Shown here: piece by piece, positions 16,458-24,811 of the stretch | How the letters are laid out: the number at the start of each line of letters is the position of its first letter | Numbering within the stretch: the stretch's first letter is position 1 | NCBI GenBank assembly: GCA_030433005.1 | Contig: JAUILQ010000036.1 | Location: 1-54,407 of the forward strand | Reading direction: 5' to 3' | Length of the DNA: 54,407 nucleotides | Source of the DNA: Alphaproteobacteria bacterium | Lineage (GTDB): Bacteria; Pseudomonadota; Alphaproteobacteria; Kiloniellales; DSM-21159 | The notes under the pieces: model-generated | Database searches by the model: none | What the model was told of the DNA's origin: nothing | What the model saw: the letters and a program-made list of their open reading frames with translations, nothing else | Program-made: the position numbers and the translations under genes

Positions 16458-17321
16458 TCAGCCGGCGCGGCGCTTCGCCGCCTCGATCGCGCGGGCGACC
16501 ATGACGCCGGTCAGGTGGACCCGGAAGGCGCGCGGCCCCCGGCCGTCCTCGGCCGGCTCGGCGATCGCCCGGGCCGCCGCGGCCGCGGCCTCGACCGCCG
16601 CCGCGTCCAGGCTGCTGCCGACCAGCGCCGCCTCGGCGTCGGCCGCGTGCAGCGGCGTGTCGCCGACGTTGGTCAGCGCCACCGAGGCCTTGCGGCAGGT
16701 CCCGCCCTCGAGCTCCAGCAGCACCGCCGCGGCGGCCGTCGCGTAGTCGCCGATCTTGCGCTTCTGCTTCTCGTAGGCCCAGCCGTGGCCGGCCGCCGGC
16801 GCGGCGATGCGGATCGCCGCCAGCACCTCGCCCTCGCCGAGCGCCGTCGTGAAGGGGCCCTCGTAGAAGGCCCGCGCCACGACCTCGCGCTCGCCCTCGG
16901 GCCCGCGCAGGACGAAGGCTGCGTCGAGGGCCTGCATGACCGCCGGCATGTCGTTGCCCGGGTCGCCGTTGGCGACGTTGCCGCCGAGCGTGCCGAGGCT
17001 GCGGATCTGCGGGTCCGCGATCTGCAGCGCCGCCTCGCGCAGGATCGGGCAGGCCGAGGCCAGCTCCTCGGAGCCGATGACCTCCTGCTGGGTGGTCATC
17101 GCGCCGATGGTGATCTGCCCGCCCTCGACCGCGATGCCGCGCAGCTCGGCGACCTCGCGCAGGTCGATCAGGTGCTCCGGCACGGCCATGCGCAGCTTCA
17201 TCATCGGGATCAGGCTGTGGCCGCCGGCGACGACGCGCGATTCCTCGCCGAGCGAGGCGAGCAGCGAGATCGCCTCGTCCAGCGTACGCGGCCGGTGGTA
17301 GTCGAATGCGCCCGGTATCAT
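16458..17321 (-). CDS. coxM: CO dehydrogenase medium (FAD) subunit
   Basis: The protein is 287 aa from the ATG at 17321 (MIPGAFDYHRPRTLDEA) behind AAGGAGGAG, 11 bases upstream. FAD-binding motifs are AGGHSLIP (residues 32-39) and SLGTLGGNVANGDPGND. The C-terminal CO_deh_flav_C domain has VALTNVGDTPLHA. It is the first structural gene of the cox operon; the 196-base gap upstream contains the triple GCACGAA repeat. It transfers electrons from CoxS to the respiratory chain at the membrane. Confidence 0.95.
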   Translation of the reverse strand: MIPGAFDYHRPRTLDEAISLLASLGEESRVVAGGHSLIPMMKLRMAVPEHLIDLREVAELRGIAVEGGQITIGAMTTQQEVIGSEELASACPILREAALQIADPQIRSLGTLGGNVANGDPGNDMPAVMQALDAAFVLRGPEGEREVVARAFYEGPFTTALGEGEVLAAIRIAAPAAGHGWAYEKQKRKIGDYATAAAAVLLELEGGTCRKASVALTNVGDTPLHAADAEAALVGSSLDAAAVEAAAAAARAIAEPAEDGRGPRAFRVHLTGVMVARAIEAAKRRAG

Positions 17322-17439
17322 GGCGTCGGGACTCCTCCTTGTCCGGGTGGCGGGCGCCGGCGCTCTCGACGCGGACCCGCCGCTTCTTGTTGCTCTTGCC
17401 GCAAGCATGACGGGCTGCGCGCGCCGCTTAAGCCTGGAG

Positions 17440-17491
17440 GCACGAAGCACCGCCGGCCTGCACGAAATGCGATCTGGCTGCACGAAATGCG
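17440..17491 (-). promoter_or_regulatory. Triple direct repeat upstream of coxM, exact 20-bp period
   Basis: GCACGAA occurs at 17440-17446, 17460-17466 and 17480-17486. The last two copies extend to the 14-mer CTGCACGAAATGCG (17458-17471 and 17478-17491). The repeats lie 119-170 bases upstream of the coxM start, in the gap after the racemase-like gene. Direct repeats two helical turns apart are the usual site architecture for LytTR regulators, and a MHYT-LytTR gene lies just upstream. The link between the two is inference. Confidence 0.6.
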
Positions 17492-17517
17492 GCCGCTCGC
17501 CGCACGCCCACCGTCGG

Positions 17518-18219
17518 CTAGGAATCGCTCCCGTCGACCGCCCGGCGCAGCGCCGCCCGGGCCAGCAGCCGCGTCGAATCCAGGGTCGGCAGCGGCGAAT
17601 TGCCGTCGTCGAGGACCAGCGGCAGCTCGGTGCAGCCCAGCACCGCCGCGTCGCAGCCGGCCGCCTTCAGGCGCGCCAGCACGGCCTGCAGCCCGGCGAC
17701 GGCGGAGGGTCGGATCTCGCCGCGCACCAGCTCCTCCAGGATCACGCGGTCGATCTCGGCCCGGTCGTCGACAGCGGGACGTACGCCCTCCAGGCCGTAC
17801 GCGGCGAGGCGCCCGGGATAGACCTCGCTCTCGACCAGCCAGCGCGTACCGGTGATCGCCAGGCGCCGGTAGCCGCGCGCCGCCGCCGCCTCGGCGACGA
17901 CCTCGGCGATGTGCAGCCAGGGCAGCGGCGAGGCCGCCGCGACCCGGTCGAAGGCCTGGTGAATCGTGTTGTCGGGGCAGACCAGGAAGTCGGCGCCGGC
18001 CGCCGCCAAGCGCTCGGCCGAGGACAGCATCAGCGCCGCGACGCCGTCGAGGTCGCCGGCCTCCAGGCAGGCGACGTAGGCGGCCAGCGAGCGGCCGTGC
18101 AGCGAGACCTCGGGGTGGCCGTAGCGGCCGAGCAGCGCCTCGCCCTCGAGGCAGATCGTCCGGTAGCAGAGCGCAGCCCCCTCGGCCGAGCAGGCGACGA
18201 TGCCGATGTGAGCTGTCAT
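17518..18219 (-). CDS. Aspartate/glutamate racemase family protein inside the cox cluster
   Basis: The protein is 233 aa from the ATG at 18219. The two catalytic-Cys motifs of the Asp/Glu racemase superfamily are present: FLVCPDNTIHQAFD and AAVLGCTELPLVL. The N-terminal HIGIVACSAEGAALCYRTI and length fit the RacX/YgeA branch rather than MurI. It starts 25 bases after the coxC-like regulator gene and ends 196 bases before coxM, so it is probably transcribed with the regulator. No role in CO oxidation is known for such an enzyme; broad-specificity amino-acid racemisation is the default guess. Confidence 0.87.
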   Translation of the reverse strand: MTAHIGIVACSAEGAALCYRTICLEGEALLGRYGHPEVSLHGRSLAAYVACLEAGDLDGVAALMLSSAERLAAAGADFLVCPDNTIHQAFDRVAAASPLPWLHIAEVVAEAAAARGYRRLAITGTRWLVESEVYPGRLAAYGLEGVRPAVDDRAEIDRVILEELVRGEIRPSAVAGLQAVLARLKAAGCDAAVLGCTELPLVLDDGNSPLPTLDSTRLLARAALRRAVDGSDS

Positions 18220-18244
18220 GGCGGAGCGGGCCCTGCGCGCGCCC

Positions 18245-19441
18245 CTAGGCGAGCCCGAGCAGCGCCTCGACCTGGTGCAGCCGGCCGCGGCTGACCGGCA
18301 CCTCGAGCCCGGCGCCCTCGCCGAGCAGGCAGGCGCCCTTGTCGCCGAGCTTGCGGAAGCCGCTGATGTGGTGGCGGTTGACCAGGTAGCTGCGGTGGGT
18401 GCGCAGGAAGGTGGCCGGGTCGAGGCAGCGCTCGACCCGCGAGATCGACCAGGGGCAGAAGAACTCGCCGTTGGCGTCCTTGATGCGGCTGTAGTGGCCC
18501 TCGGCGCGCACCGCCAGGATCGCCGTGCTCGGCAGGAAGCGGATGGTGTTGTCCTTCTCGTAGGGGATGCGCGTGACCGCCACGGCGACGCCGGCCGCCG
18601 GCTCCCCGGGCGCGCGCACGAAGGCGCGCGAGAGCGCCGCCGCCTGGGCGGCCATCGGTCCTGCCCCCTCGGCCGGCGGCGGCGCGGCCTCGAGGGTGCC
18701 TTCGGTGGCGCTGCCGGCCGCCTCGTCCAGCGCCCGCTCGCCGGGCACCGCCATCAGCAGGAACAGGCCGCAGATGACGAAGGCGGCGAGCGCGACGATC
18801 AGCGCCAGGCTGCCCTGCGAGAGCGCCGGGACGGCGGTCGCGCTCGGCGCTGGGCTCAGGCTGAAGGTGGTGAAGGCCATCGCCGAGTAGTGCATCGCCG
18901 AGACCGCGAGGCCGAGCACCAGGCTGCCCAGCATGGTGGCGCGCTGCGAGCGCCGACGATAGGCGAGGCCCATCGCCAGGATCGAGGCGCCGACCCCGAT
19001 CGCCGAGGCCGAGACCACGCCCCAGGGGCCGAAGGCGACCAGGCAGTTGCCGGTCACCGCCGACATGCCGAGGTAGTGCATCGCGACGATGCCGAGGCCT
19101 GTCAGGCAGCCGGCGGCGACGATGCGCCGCGGCGTGCGCTCGCCGAAGTGCAGCAGCAGCAGGGCGGCCCCGGTGACCAGCACGGCGATCAGCGCGGAGC
19201 CGAGCGTGCGCAGCGGGTCGTAGAAGATCACGACGTTGAGCTGGACGGCCATCATCGCGACGAAGTGCATCGACCAGATGCCGCCGCCCAGCGCGATCGC
19301 CGCCTGGGCGATGCGCAGCTTGCGCGTCTCGGCCGGCAGGCCGCGCAGCCCGCTGGTCAGTCGCAGGCAGGTGAAGGCGGCCATCACCGCGACCGCCACC
19401 GACGCGGCGACCAGCCAGGGGTCGTAACGCACCTCGATCAT
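18245..19441 (-). CDS. coxC: MHYT-LytTR membrane transcription regulator, CoxC-like
   Basis: The protein is 398 aa from the ATG at 19441 (MIEVRYDPW) behind GGGAGGA; a TTG at 19468 is an alternative. About seven hydrophobic helices carry three MHYT motifs, MHFVAM, MHYLGM and MHYSAM, thought to bind a metal such as copper and to sense small gases. After a linker with EGHYSRIKD, the C-terminal LytTR DNA-binding domain has FLRTHRSYLVNRHHI and VPVSRGRLHQVEALL. CoxC and CoxH of Oligotropha have this architecture. Position at the head of the cluster supports a role as CO-responsive regulator of coxMSLDEF. Confidence 0.88.
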   Translation of the reverse strand: MIEVRYDPWLVAASVAVAVMAAFTCLRLTSGLRGLPAETRKLRIAQAAIALGGGIWSMHFVAMMAVQLNVVIFYDPLRTLGSALIAVLVTGAALLLLHFGERTPRRIVAAGCLTGLGIVAMHYLGMSAVTGNCLVAFGPWGVVSASAIGVGASILAMGLAYRRRSQRATMLGSLVLGLAVSAMHYSAMAFTTFSLSPAPSATAVPALSQGSLALIVALAAFVICGLFLLMAVPGERALDEAAGSATEGTLEAAPPPAEGAGPMAAQAAALSRAFVRAPGEPAAGVAVAVTRIPYEKDNTIRFLPSTAILAVRAEGHYSRIKDANGEFFCPWSISRVERCLDPATFLRTHRSYLVNRHHISGFRKLGDKGACLLGEGAGLEVPVSRGRLHQVEALLGLA

Positions 19442-19631
19442 CGAGCCGGCCGTCCTCCCACCGCCCAAGGAGACCCTCGGCGCCGACCGCGGCCGTCTGG
19501 CGGGCCGCTGGTCCGGTCTCGGCCGGCCCTGCCGGGCCGTGCCGCCGCCCCCCGGCGGGGGAGCGGTCCTAAAGGTAGATCGGAGCCGCCCCGCTACTCA
19601 AGGCTCGCGCGTGACGGCCGACCGCGGCCGC

Positions 19632-20207
19632 TCAGCGCGCGACGAAATCGTAGCGCCCGACCAGCGGCCCTTCCCCCTCGCCCTCCACGCGCATCAGCAG
19701 CGCCGGGTCGTAGAGGAAGTCGCGGGCGTTGCGCGGCTCGTCCGGGAAGTAGAGCTGGGTGGTCAGCGGCCGTGCGCCGCGCGCGGCCAGTATCAGGTGG
19801 AAGTGCCGGGTGCGCCCGGGGTAGAGACCGGGCACCAGGGTCTGGAAGCGGAAGCGGCCCTCGGCATCGGTCACCTGGTGGCCGCGGAAGCGGAAGCCGT
19901 CGTTGTCGTAGCGGCCCTCGGGATCGGCGTGCCAGAGCTCGACCACCGCGCCCTCGAGCGGCCGGCAGCCGCGGTCGCGCAGCACCGCCTCCAGGTCGAA
20001 GGGCCGGCCCGGCCCGGCGTCGCTGCGCAGGTCGCGCCGCAAGGGCGTCCCGGGCGAGAAGAACGGCCCCTCGGTCTGGCGCGGCGTTGCCCCGGCCGGC
20101 GCCGCGCAGCCGCTCGCCGCCCAGGCCAGGCGCGCTCCGGCCGCAAGGCCGAGGCCGAGCGAGAGGCCGCCTGCGACCAGCTGGCGGCGGGTTCTACGGT
20201 CGGTCAT
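19632..20207 (-). CDS. Exported intradiol ring-cleavage dioxygenase
   Basis: The protein is 191 aa from the ATG at 20207 behind GGGGGAG. A twin-arginine-like signal (MTDRRTRRQLVAGGLSLGL, with Ala-rich cleavage near AWAA) precedes PRQTEGPFFSPGTP, a segment typical of intradiol dioxygenases. Candidate Fe(III) ligands are Tyr in EGRYDND, Tyr in VPGLYPGRT, and both His in TRHFHL. The family opens catechols between the hydroxyl groups. The short, exported form is related to proteins acting on aromatic compounds outside the cytoplasm; the true substrate is unknown. It is divergent to the nucleotidyltransferase gene. Confidence 0.85.
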   Translation of the reverse strand: MTDRRTRRQLVAGGLSLGLGLAAGARLAWAASGCAAPAGATPRQTEGPFFSPGTPLRRDLRSDAGPGRPFDLEAVLRDRGCRPLEGAVVELWHADPEGRYDNDGFRFRGHQVTDAEGRFRFQTLVPGLYPGRTRHFHLILAARGARPLTTQLYFPDEPRNARDFLYDPALLMRVEGEGEGPLVGRYDFVAR

Positions 20208-20309
20208 GCTCCCCCGGCTCCTTGTCGAGAGGTGGCGTCCGCTCCCTCCGATATAGGTGACGGACGCCGGAACGCGAGCCAAAGGCCGGCGGCGGACCGG
20301 CCAAGCGTC

Positions 20310-20339
20310 TTGCCACACAAAAATACTCTTGTGTGGCAA
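20310..20339. promoter_or_regulatory. Perfect 11-bp inverted repeat directly before the nucleotidyltransferase gene
   Basis: Arms TTGCCACACAA (20310-20320) and TTGTGTGGCAA (20329-20339) flank the eight-base spacer AAATACTC. The right arm ends in the AAAGGAGG Shine-Dalgarno of the gene starting at 20351. As DNA it could be an operator; as RNA the stem would bury the ribosome binding site. Confidence 0.7.
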
Positions 20340-20350
20340 AGGAGGGCCGG

Positions 20351-21388
20351 ATGAGCGAAGGCTTCCGTCGTCACTCGCCGATCGCACAGACGGCCTACCA
20401 CGAACTCGTCTCGCTGCTGCTCGACGAGGCGCTGTCGGATATCCGGGGCACCCCGACGCCCCGCAAGCGCAACGGCCGCACCTACTGGTACGACCGCTAC
20501 CGCGTCGGGTCGGCCGTCCGGGAGCGCTATCTGGGCGAGGACTCGCCCGCCCTGCGGCAGCGGGTGGAGCGCCACGCCGAGCTCAAGGCCGCCAGTGACA
20601 CCCGTAAGCGCGAGCGCACGCGGCTCGTCCGGCTGCTGCGCAGCGAGCGATTTCTCGGTCTGGACGGGGCCACCGGCAGCCTGGTCGCCGCGCTCGCCCG
20701 GACCGGCGTCTTCCGCCTCGGCGGGGTCCTGGTCGGCACCAACGCCTTCCGTCTCTACGAGGGCGAGCTCGGCCTGCGCCTGTCGTTCGACCAGACGGCG
20801 ACGACGAACGACATCGACATCGCCAGTCTCGAGCGTCTCTCCCTGGCACTCGGCGAGACCGTCCTGCCCTCGGTCGACGAGGTGCTCGGCGACTTCGACT
20901 TCGCCCCGGTGCCCAGCCTCGACGGCGGCAGGGTCTGGCGCTGGCGCCAGACCGGCAGCGAGCTGCTGGTCGAGTTCCTGACGCCGTCGTTCGACGAGGA
21001 GGAGGAGGGCTTGCGCGACCTCGCGGCGCTCGGGGTCAGCGCGCAGTCGCTCCATCACCTGAACTACCTGATCGCGGAGCCGCTCCAGGCCGCCGCGGTC
21101 TATCGCGACGGCGTGCTGGTCCGCATCCCGCGCCCCGAGCGCTTCGCGATCCACAAGCTGATCGCCGCAGACCGCCGTCGCGACGGCCCCGACAGCCTCA
21201 AGGCCCGCAAGGATCTGCTGCAGGCCGAGCTGCTGATCGAGCTGCTGTCGATCGATCGCCCCGGCGATCTCGAGGAGGCCTACGCGGAGGCGAAGGCCCA
21301 GGGGCCGCGCTGGCGCGAGCGCATCGCGCGCAGCCTCCGGCGCGCGCCCGGCGCCGCCTCGCGCCTGGGCGCGGCGGCGGATCGCTAG
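20351..21388 (+). CDS. Orphan GSU2403-like nucleotidyltransferase-fold protein
   Basis: The protein is 345 aa from the ATG at 20351 behind AAAGGAGG; an in-frame GTG at 20333 lies inside the inverted repeat and is less likely. The N-terminus has GRTYWYDRYRVGS and many Arg/Lys/Glu residues. The central nucleotidyltransferase core is GGVLVGTNAFRLYEGELG followed by TATTNDIDIAS with Asp154 and Asp156 as putative metal ligands. A later conserved stretch is LIAEPLQAAAVYRDGVLVRIP and FAIHKLIAADRR. This matches the GSU2403 type, whose members resemble AbiEii/MNT toxins and are of unknown target. No antitoxin-like partner is adjacent. Confidence 0.8.
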   Translation: MSEGFRRHSPIAQTAYHELVSLLLDEALSDIRGTPTPRKRNGRTYWYDRYRVGSAVRERYLGEDSPALRQRVERHAELKAASDTRKRERTRLVRLLRSERFLGLDGATGSLVAALARTGVFRLGGVLVGTNAFRLYEGELGLRLSFDQTATTNDIDIASLERLSLALGETVLPSVDEVLGDFDFAPVPSLDGGRVWRWRQTGSELLVEFLTPSFDEEEEGLRDLAALGVSAQSLHHLNYLIAEPLQAAAVYRDGVLVRIPRPERFAIHKLIAADRRRDGPDSLKARKDLLQAELLIELLSIDRPGDLEEAYAEAKAQGPRWRERIARSLRRAPGAASRLGAAADR

Positions 21389-21434
21389 GAGACCGCTGCC
21401 GGCCTGCGCCGCCGCCGCCGCGTGGCGCAGGGCG

Positions 21435-21461
21435 CGTCACAAGCGGGCTGGCTCGCTCGTC
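21435..21461 (+). promoter_or_regulatory. Predicted ECF41 sigma-factor promoter
   Basis: CGTCACA (21435-21441), a 16-base spacer, and CGTC (21458-21461) match the ECF41 promoter pattern TGTCACA-N16-CGTC as I recall it, with one mismatch. It ends 65 bases before the carboxymuconolactone decarboxylase ATG, and the second gene of that operon is an ECF41 sigma factor. Autoregulation is the expected arrangement for this group. Confidence 0.65.
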
Positions 21462-21526
21462 TTGTGTCTGGAAGCCCGCTCCCGGGAGGGGAGCGGGCCG
21501 AGCAGACAGCAACGAAGGAGCCCGCC

Positions 21527-21970
21527 ATGTCCGCCCACGACCGCCTGTCCCTCCAGCAGACCGCCGGCCCCGTCCTGCAGGCCCTCGGCCAGGTCGAGAG
21601 CCTGCTCGGCGAGGGGCCGCTCGACCCGCTGCTGCGCCACCTCGTCAAGCTGCGCGCCTCGCAGGTCAACGGCTGCGCCTTCTGCGTCGACATGCACCTG
21701 CGCGAGGCCCGCGCCGACGGCGAGAGCCAGGCCCGGCTCGACCGCCTGGTCGTCTGGCGCCAGGTCGGCGACTACACGCCGGCCGAGCGCGCCGCCCTGG
21801 CCTGGACCGAGGCCCTGACGACGCGCGGCCAGGGCGAGCCGCTGGCGCCGCTGCACGACGAGCTGGCCCGGCATTTCGACGCGGCCGCGATCGCCGCCCT
21901 GACCGCGCAGGTGGTGATGATCAACGGCTGGAACCGCCTGATGGCGGCCTCGCACAACGACCGCTTCTGA
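21527..21970 (+). CDS. Carboxymuconolactone decarboxylase/AhpD-like family protein
   Basis: The protein is 147 aa from the ATG at 21527 behind GAAGGAG. The AhpD core is present: VKLRASQVNGCAFCVDMHLREAR with the CxxC pair and a downstream His, then YTPAERAALAWTEALT and MINGWNRLMAAS. Proteins of this kind act as alkylhydroperoxidase-like disulfide reductases. The gene is 22 bases upstream of an ECF41 sigma gene, and such pairs define the ECF41 regulon, so it is the likely main target of that sigma factor. Confidence 0.92.
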   Translation: MSAHDRLSLQQTAGPVLQALGQVESLLGEGPLDPLLRHLVKLRASQVNGCAFCVDMHLREARADGESQARLDRLVVWRQVGDYTPAERAALAWTEALTTRGQGEPLAPLHDELARHFDAAAIAALTAQVVMINGWNRLMAASHNDRF

Positions 21971-21992
21971 TCGGGCGGACACCTGGTCCAGG

Positions 21993-22991
21993 ATGCCCGG
22001 CGAGATGACGCAGACGACGAGCAGGAAGCTGGCCACGGTGCCAGAGGACGGCGCCCTGGCCGCCTTCGAGGCCGCGCGCCCGCGCCTCTGGAGCCTCGCC
22101 TACCGCCTCCTCGGCTCGGCCGCCGACGCCGAGGACGCGGTGCAGGCGACCTGGCTGCGCTGGCAGGCCGCGGCACCGGCCGGCGACGGCGATCGCCCGC
22201 ACGACGGCGACGGCGAGGCGATCCGCAGCCCGGAGGCCTGGCTGGTCACGGCCTGCACGCGGCTCTGCCTGGACCTGCGGCGCGCCGCCGACCGCGCGCG
22301 CGTCGACTACGTCGGGATGTGGCTGCCCGAGCCGGTGGTCGCGGATCCGGCGCCGGACCCGGCCGAGCAGGCCGAGCTCGCCTCCTCGCTGTCCTTCGCC
22401 TTCCTGCACCTGCTGGAACGGCTGTCGCCGGCCGAGCGTGCGGCCTACCTGCTGCGCGAGGTCTTCGACTACGGCTACGCCGAGCTGGCCCCGGTCCTCG
22501 GCCGCAGCGAGCCGGCCTGCCGGCAGCTGGTCAGCCGGGCCCGGCGCGCGCTGGCCGCCGAGCCGGCCGCTGCGGGTGCCGGCACGCCGCCGGCAGACCG
22601 CGAGCCGGTCCTGCTGGAGGGCTTTCTGGAAGCCCTGCGCAGCGGCGACCCGACGCGGCTCGAGGGCCTGCTCGCCGAGGGCGTCGAGGTGCTCAGCGAC
22701 CACGGCGGCAAGGCGACGGCGGCGACCCGGACGGTGCGCGGCCGGCGCGCCGTCTCCCGGCTGCTCGCCGGCCTGTCGCGCCGCTACTGGAGCCCCGGCG
22801 GCGTCGAGCGGGCGCGCCTCAACGGCCGCGAGAGCCTGCTGCTGCGCGAGGCCGGCCGCATCGTCGGGACGCTGTCGCTGGCGGTCGACGCCGAGGGCCG
22901 CTGCCTGCGCGTCTTCATCCAGCGCAATCCCGACAAGCTGGCGCACCTGCGGCGCCTCGACGGCGAGCCGGCGCTGCCCGACGGCTTGTGA
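21993..22991 (+). CDS. ECF41 (SigJ-like) sigma factor with fused SnoaL-like domain
   Basis: The protein is 332 aa from the ATG at 21993; an ATG at 22005 is also possible. Region 2 is in FEAARPRLWSLAYRLLGS and AEDAVQATWLRW; region 4 is LSPAERAAYLLREVFDYGY and EPACRQLVSRARRAL. Between them the ECF41 motif YVGMWLPEPVV is present. The C-terminal SnoaL-like domain has SDHGGKATAA, a variant of the conserved DGGGK, and ends in IQRNPDKLAHLR. In this group the fused domain replaces an anti-sigma factor and controls activity. It lies in an operon with the CMD gene. Confidence 0.92.
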   Translation: MPGEMTQTTSRKLATVPEDGALAAFEAARPRLWSLAYRLLGSAADAEDAVQATWLRWQAAAPAGDGDRPHDGDGEAIRSPEAWLVTACTRLCLDLRRAADRARVDYVGMWLPEPVVADPAPDPAEQAELASSLSFAFLHLLERLSPAERAAYLLREVFDYGYAELAPVLGRSEPACRQLVSRARRALAAEPAAAGAGTPPADREPVLLEGFLEALRSGDPTRLEGLLAEGVEVLSDHGGKATAATRTVRGRRAVSRLLAGLSRRYWSPGGVERARLNGRESLLLREAGRIVGTLSLAVDAEGRCLRVFIQRNPDKLAHLRRLDGEPALPDGL

Positions 22992-23099
22992 CGGCGGTTC
23001 ACGAAACCTGCGATGGCCGGCGCGGCTCTTGCGCGACTCCCGGCACGGCCTGATCTCCTGCTAGGACTACCTGCCCCCGCACCGGCCGAAGGAGCCGCC

Positions 23100-24113
23100 A
23101 TGATCCCGCTCTCCGTTCTCGATCTCGCGCCGGTCGCCGAGGGCCGCACGCCGGGCGACGCGCTGCGCAACAGCCTCGACCTGGCGCGCCACGCCGAGCG
23201 TGCCGGCTACCGCCGCTTCTGGATGGCCGAGCATCACAACATGGTCGGCATCGCCAGCGCCGCGACCGCCGTCGCGCTGGCCCACGTCGCCGCCGGCACC
23301 GAGACGATCCGCGTCGGCTCGGGCGGCATCATGCTGCCCAACCATGCGCCGCTGGTCGTCGCCGAGCAGTTCGGAACCCTGGCCGAGCTGCACCCGGGGC
23401 GCATCGACCTCGGCCTCGGCCGCGCACCGGGCACCGACCAGCGCACGCTGCGCGCGCTGCGCCGCGGGCCGGCCTCGGCCGAGGACTTCCCCCAGGACGT
23501 GCTGGAGCTGCAGGCGCTGCTCGGCGACCCCGAGCCCGGCCAGGCGATCCGCGCGGTGCCCGGCGCCGGCACCCACGTGCCGATCTGGATCCTCGGCTCC
23601 AGCCTTTTCGGCGCCCAGCTCGCCGCCCACCTCGGCCTGCCCTACGCCTTCGCCTCGCACTTCGCGCCCGACGCCCTGATCCCGGCGCTCGAGGTCTACC
23701 GCGAGCGCTTCCGGCCCTCGGCACAGCTCGAGCGGCCCTATGCCCTGGCCTGCGTCAACGTCATCGCCGCCGACAGCGACGCCGAGGCGCGCCGCCTCTT
23801 CACCACGCCGCAGCAGTCCTTCACCAACCTGATCCGCGGCACGCGCGGGCGCATGCTGCCGCCGATCGACGACATCGAGGCGCTCTGGTCGCCGATGGAG
23901 AAGCAGCAGGTCGAACGCATGCTGGCGCGCTCCTTCGTCGGCGCGCCGGCGACCGTGCGCACGGGCCTCGAGGCCTTCGTCGCGGAGACCGGCGTCGACG
24001 AGGTCATGGTCGCCTCGGCGGTCTTCGATCACGCCGCGCGCGTGCGCTCCTACGCGCTGCTGGCGGAGGCCTGGGGCGCGGACGCGCCCGAAGCGGCCCG
24101 GCGGGCCGGTTAG
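23100..24113 (+). CDS. LLM-class (luciferase-like) flavin-dependent oxidoreductase
   Basis: The protein is 337 aa from the ATG at 23100 behind GAAGGAG. It begins [19 protein letters not shown], the MsnO8-type signature, followed by [43 protein letters not shown] and [15 protein letters not shown], which form the flavin-binding TIM barrel. It probably uses reduced FMN or F420-like flavin for oxidation of an unknown substrate. It follows the ECF41 gene by 108 bases and could belong to its regulon, though no second ECF41 promoter was found. Its end overlaps the convergent membrane protein gene by four bases. Confidence 0.9.
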   Translation: MIPLSVLDLAPVAEGRTPGDALRNSLDLARHAERAGYRRFWMAEHHNMVGIASAATAVALAHVAAGTETIRVGSGGIMLPNHAPLVVAEQFGTLAELHPGRIDLGLGRAPGTDQRTLRALRRGPASAEDFPQDVLELQALLGDPEPGQAIRAVPGAGTHVPIWILGSSLFGAQLAAHLGLPYAFASHFAPDALIPALEVYRERFRPSAQLERPYALACVNVIAADSDAEARRLFTTPQQSFTNLIRGTRGRMLPPIDDIEALWSPMEKQQVERMLARSFVGAPATVRTGLEAFVAETGVDEVMVASAVFDHAARVRSYALLAEAWGADAPEAARRAG

Positions 24114-24793
24114 CCCCGCCCCCGCGCCTCGCCGAGCTGGCGCCAGGCGAGCAGGACCGCCGCGACCAGGCTCAGCGCCGCGACGACGAGCCCGTGCCAC
24201 AGGCCGAGCGCCCACCCGTGGTAGCCGGCGACCAGGCCCCAGAGCAGCGGCAGCAGCGCCAGCGGCAGGGCGAGGCGGCCCTGCAGGCGCAGCAGCAGCC
24301 CGAGGGTGAACAGCGCCGTCGGCCCCGGCATCAGCCCGACGAGCGGCGCGCTCGCCCAGCCGCCGGCGCCCGGCGGCGCGCCGAACATTCCGGCCAGCGG
24401 CCCGGCGAGCGGCAGCACGACCAGCGCGAAGCCGGCCAGCGCCAGCCCGACGCCGGCGAAGGCCGAGCTGCCCTCGACGCGCGGCCGGGCGAGCGCGGCG
24501 ACGGCGGCGAGCAGCGCCGCCTCGGCCAGGAAGGCCCAGCCGTAGAGCGGCGCCAGGAAGTCGAAGCGTGCGAAGCGCTCCAGGAAGAAGCCCCAACCGA
24601 CCCAGGCCCAGCCGAGCGCCAGAACCAGCGCGACGAGCCGCCCGCTCCAGGCGCCGGCGAGACGGCGATGGGCGAGCAGCAGCGCGGCGGCGCCGAGCGC
24701 CAGCGCAAGCGGCTGCAGCGGCCAGAGCGCCTCGTTGTAGCGCGCGAGAAAGCTGAGCAGCACCTCGGCGTCGTAGGGCAGCATGCGGAACAT
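24110..24793 (-). CDS. DUF6064-like multi-pass membrane protein
   Basis: The protein is 227 aa from the ATG at 24793; an internal ATG at 24784 (MLPYDAE) is equally plausible, as neither has a clear Shine-Dalgarno. About seven hydrophobic helices are evident. The N-terminal [24 protein letters not shown] and the [20 protein letters not shown] segment match the DUF6064 family of unknown function. It is 18 bases downstream of the Tat-exported aldo/keto reductase and probably co-transcribed with it. Confidence 0.75.
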   Translation of the reverse strand: MFRMLPYDAEVLLSFLARYNEALWPLQPLALALGAAALLLAHRRLAGAWSGRLVALVLALGWAWVGWGFFLERFARFDFLAPLYGWAFLAEAALLAAVAALARPRVEGSSAFAGVGLALAGFALVVLPLAGPLAGMFGAPPGAGGWASAPLVGLMPGPTALFTLGLLLRLQGRLALPLALLPLLWGLVAGYHGWALGLWHGLVVAALSLVAAVLLAWRQLGEARGRG

Positions 24794-24811
24794 GGCGGGC
24801 GGCCCGCGGCG

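Noticed and set aside
20333..20350. GTG at 20333 as the nucleotidyltransferase start
   Set aside because: It lies inside the inverted repeat without a Shine-Dalgarno, whereas the ATG at 20351 has AAAGGAGG at a suitable distance.
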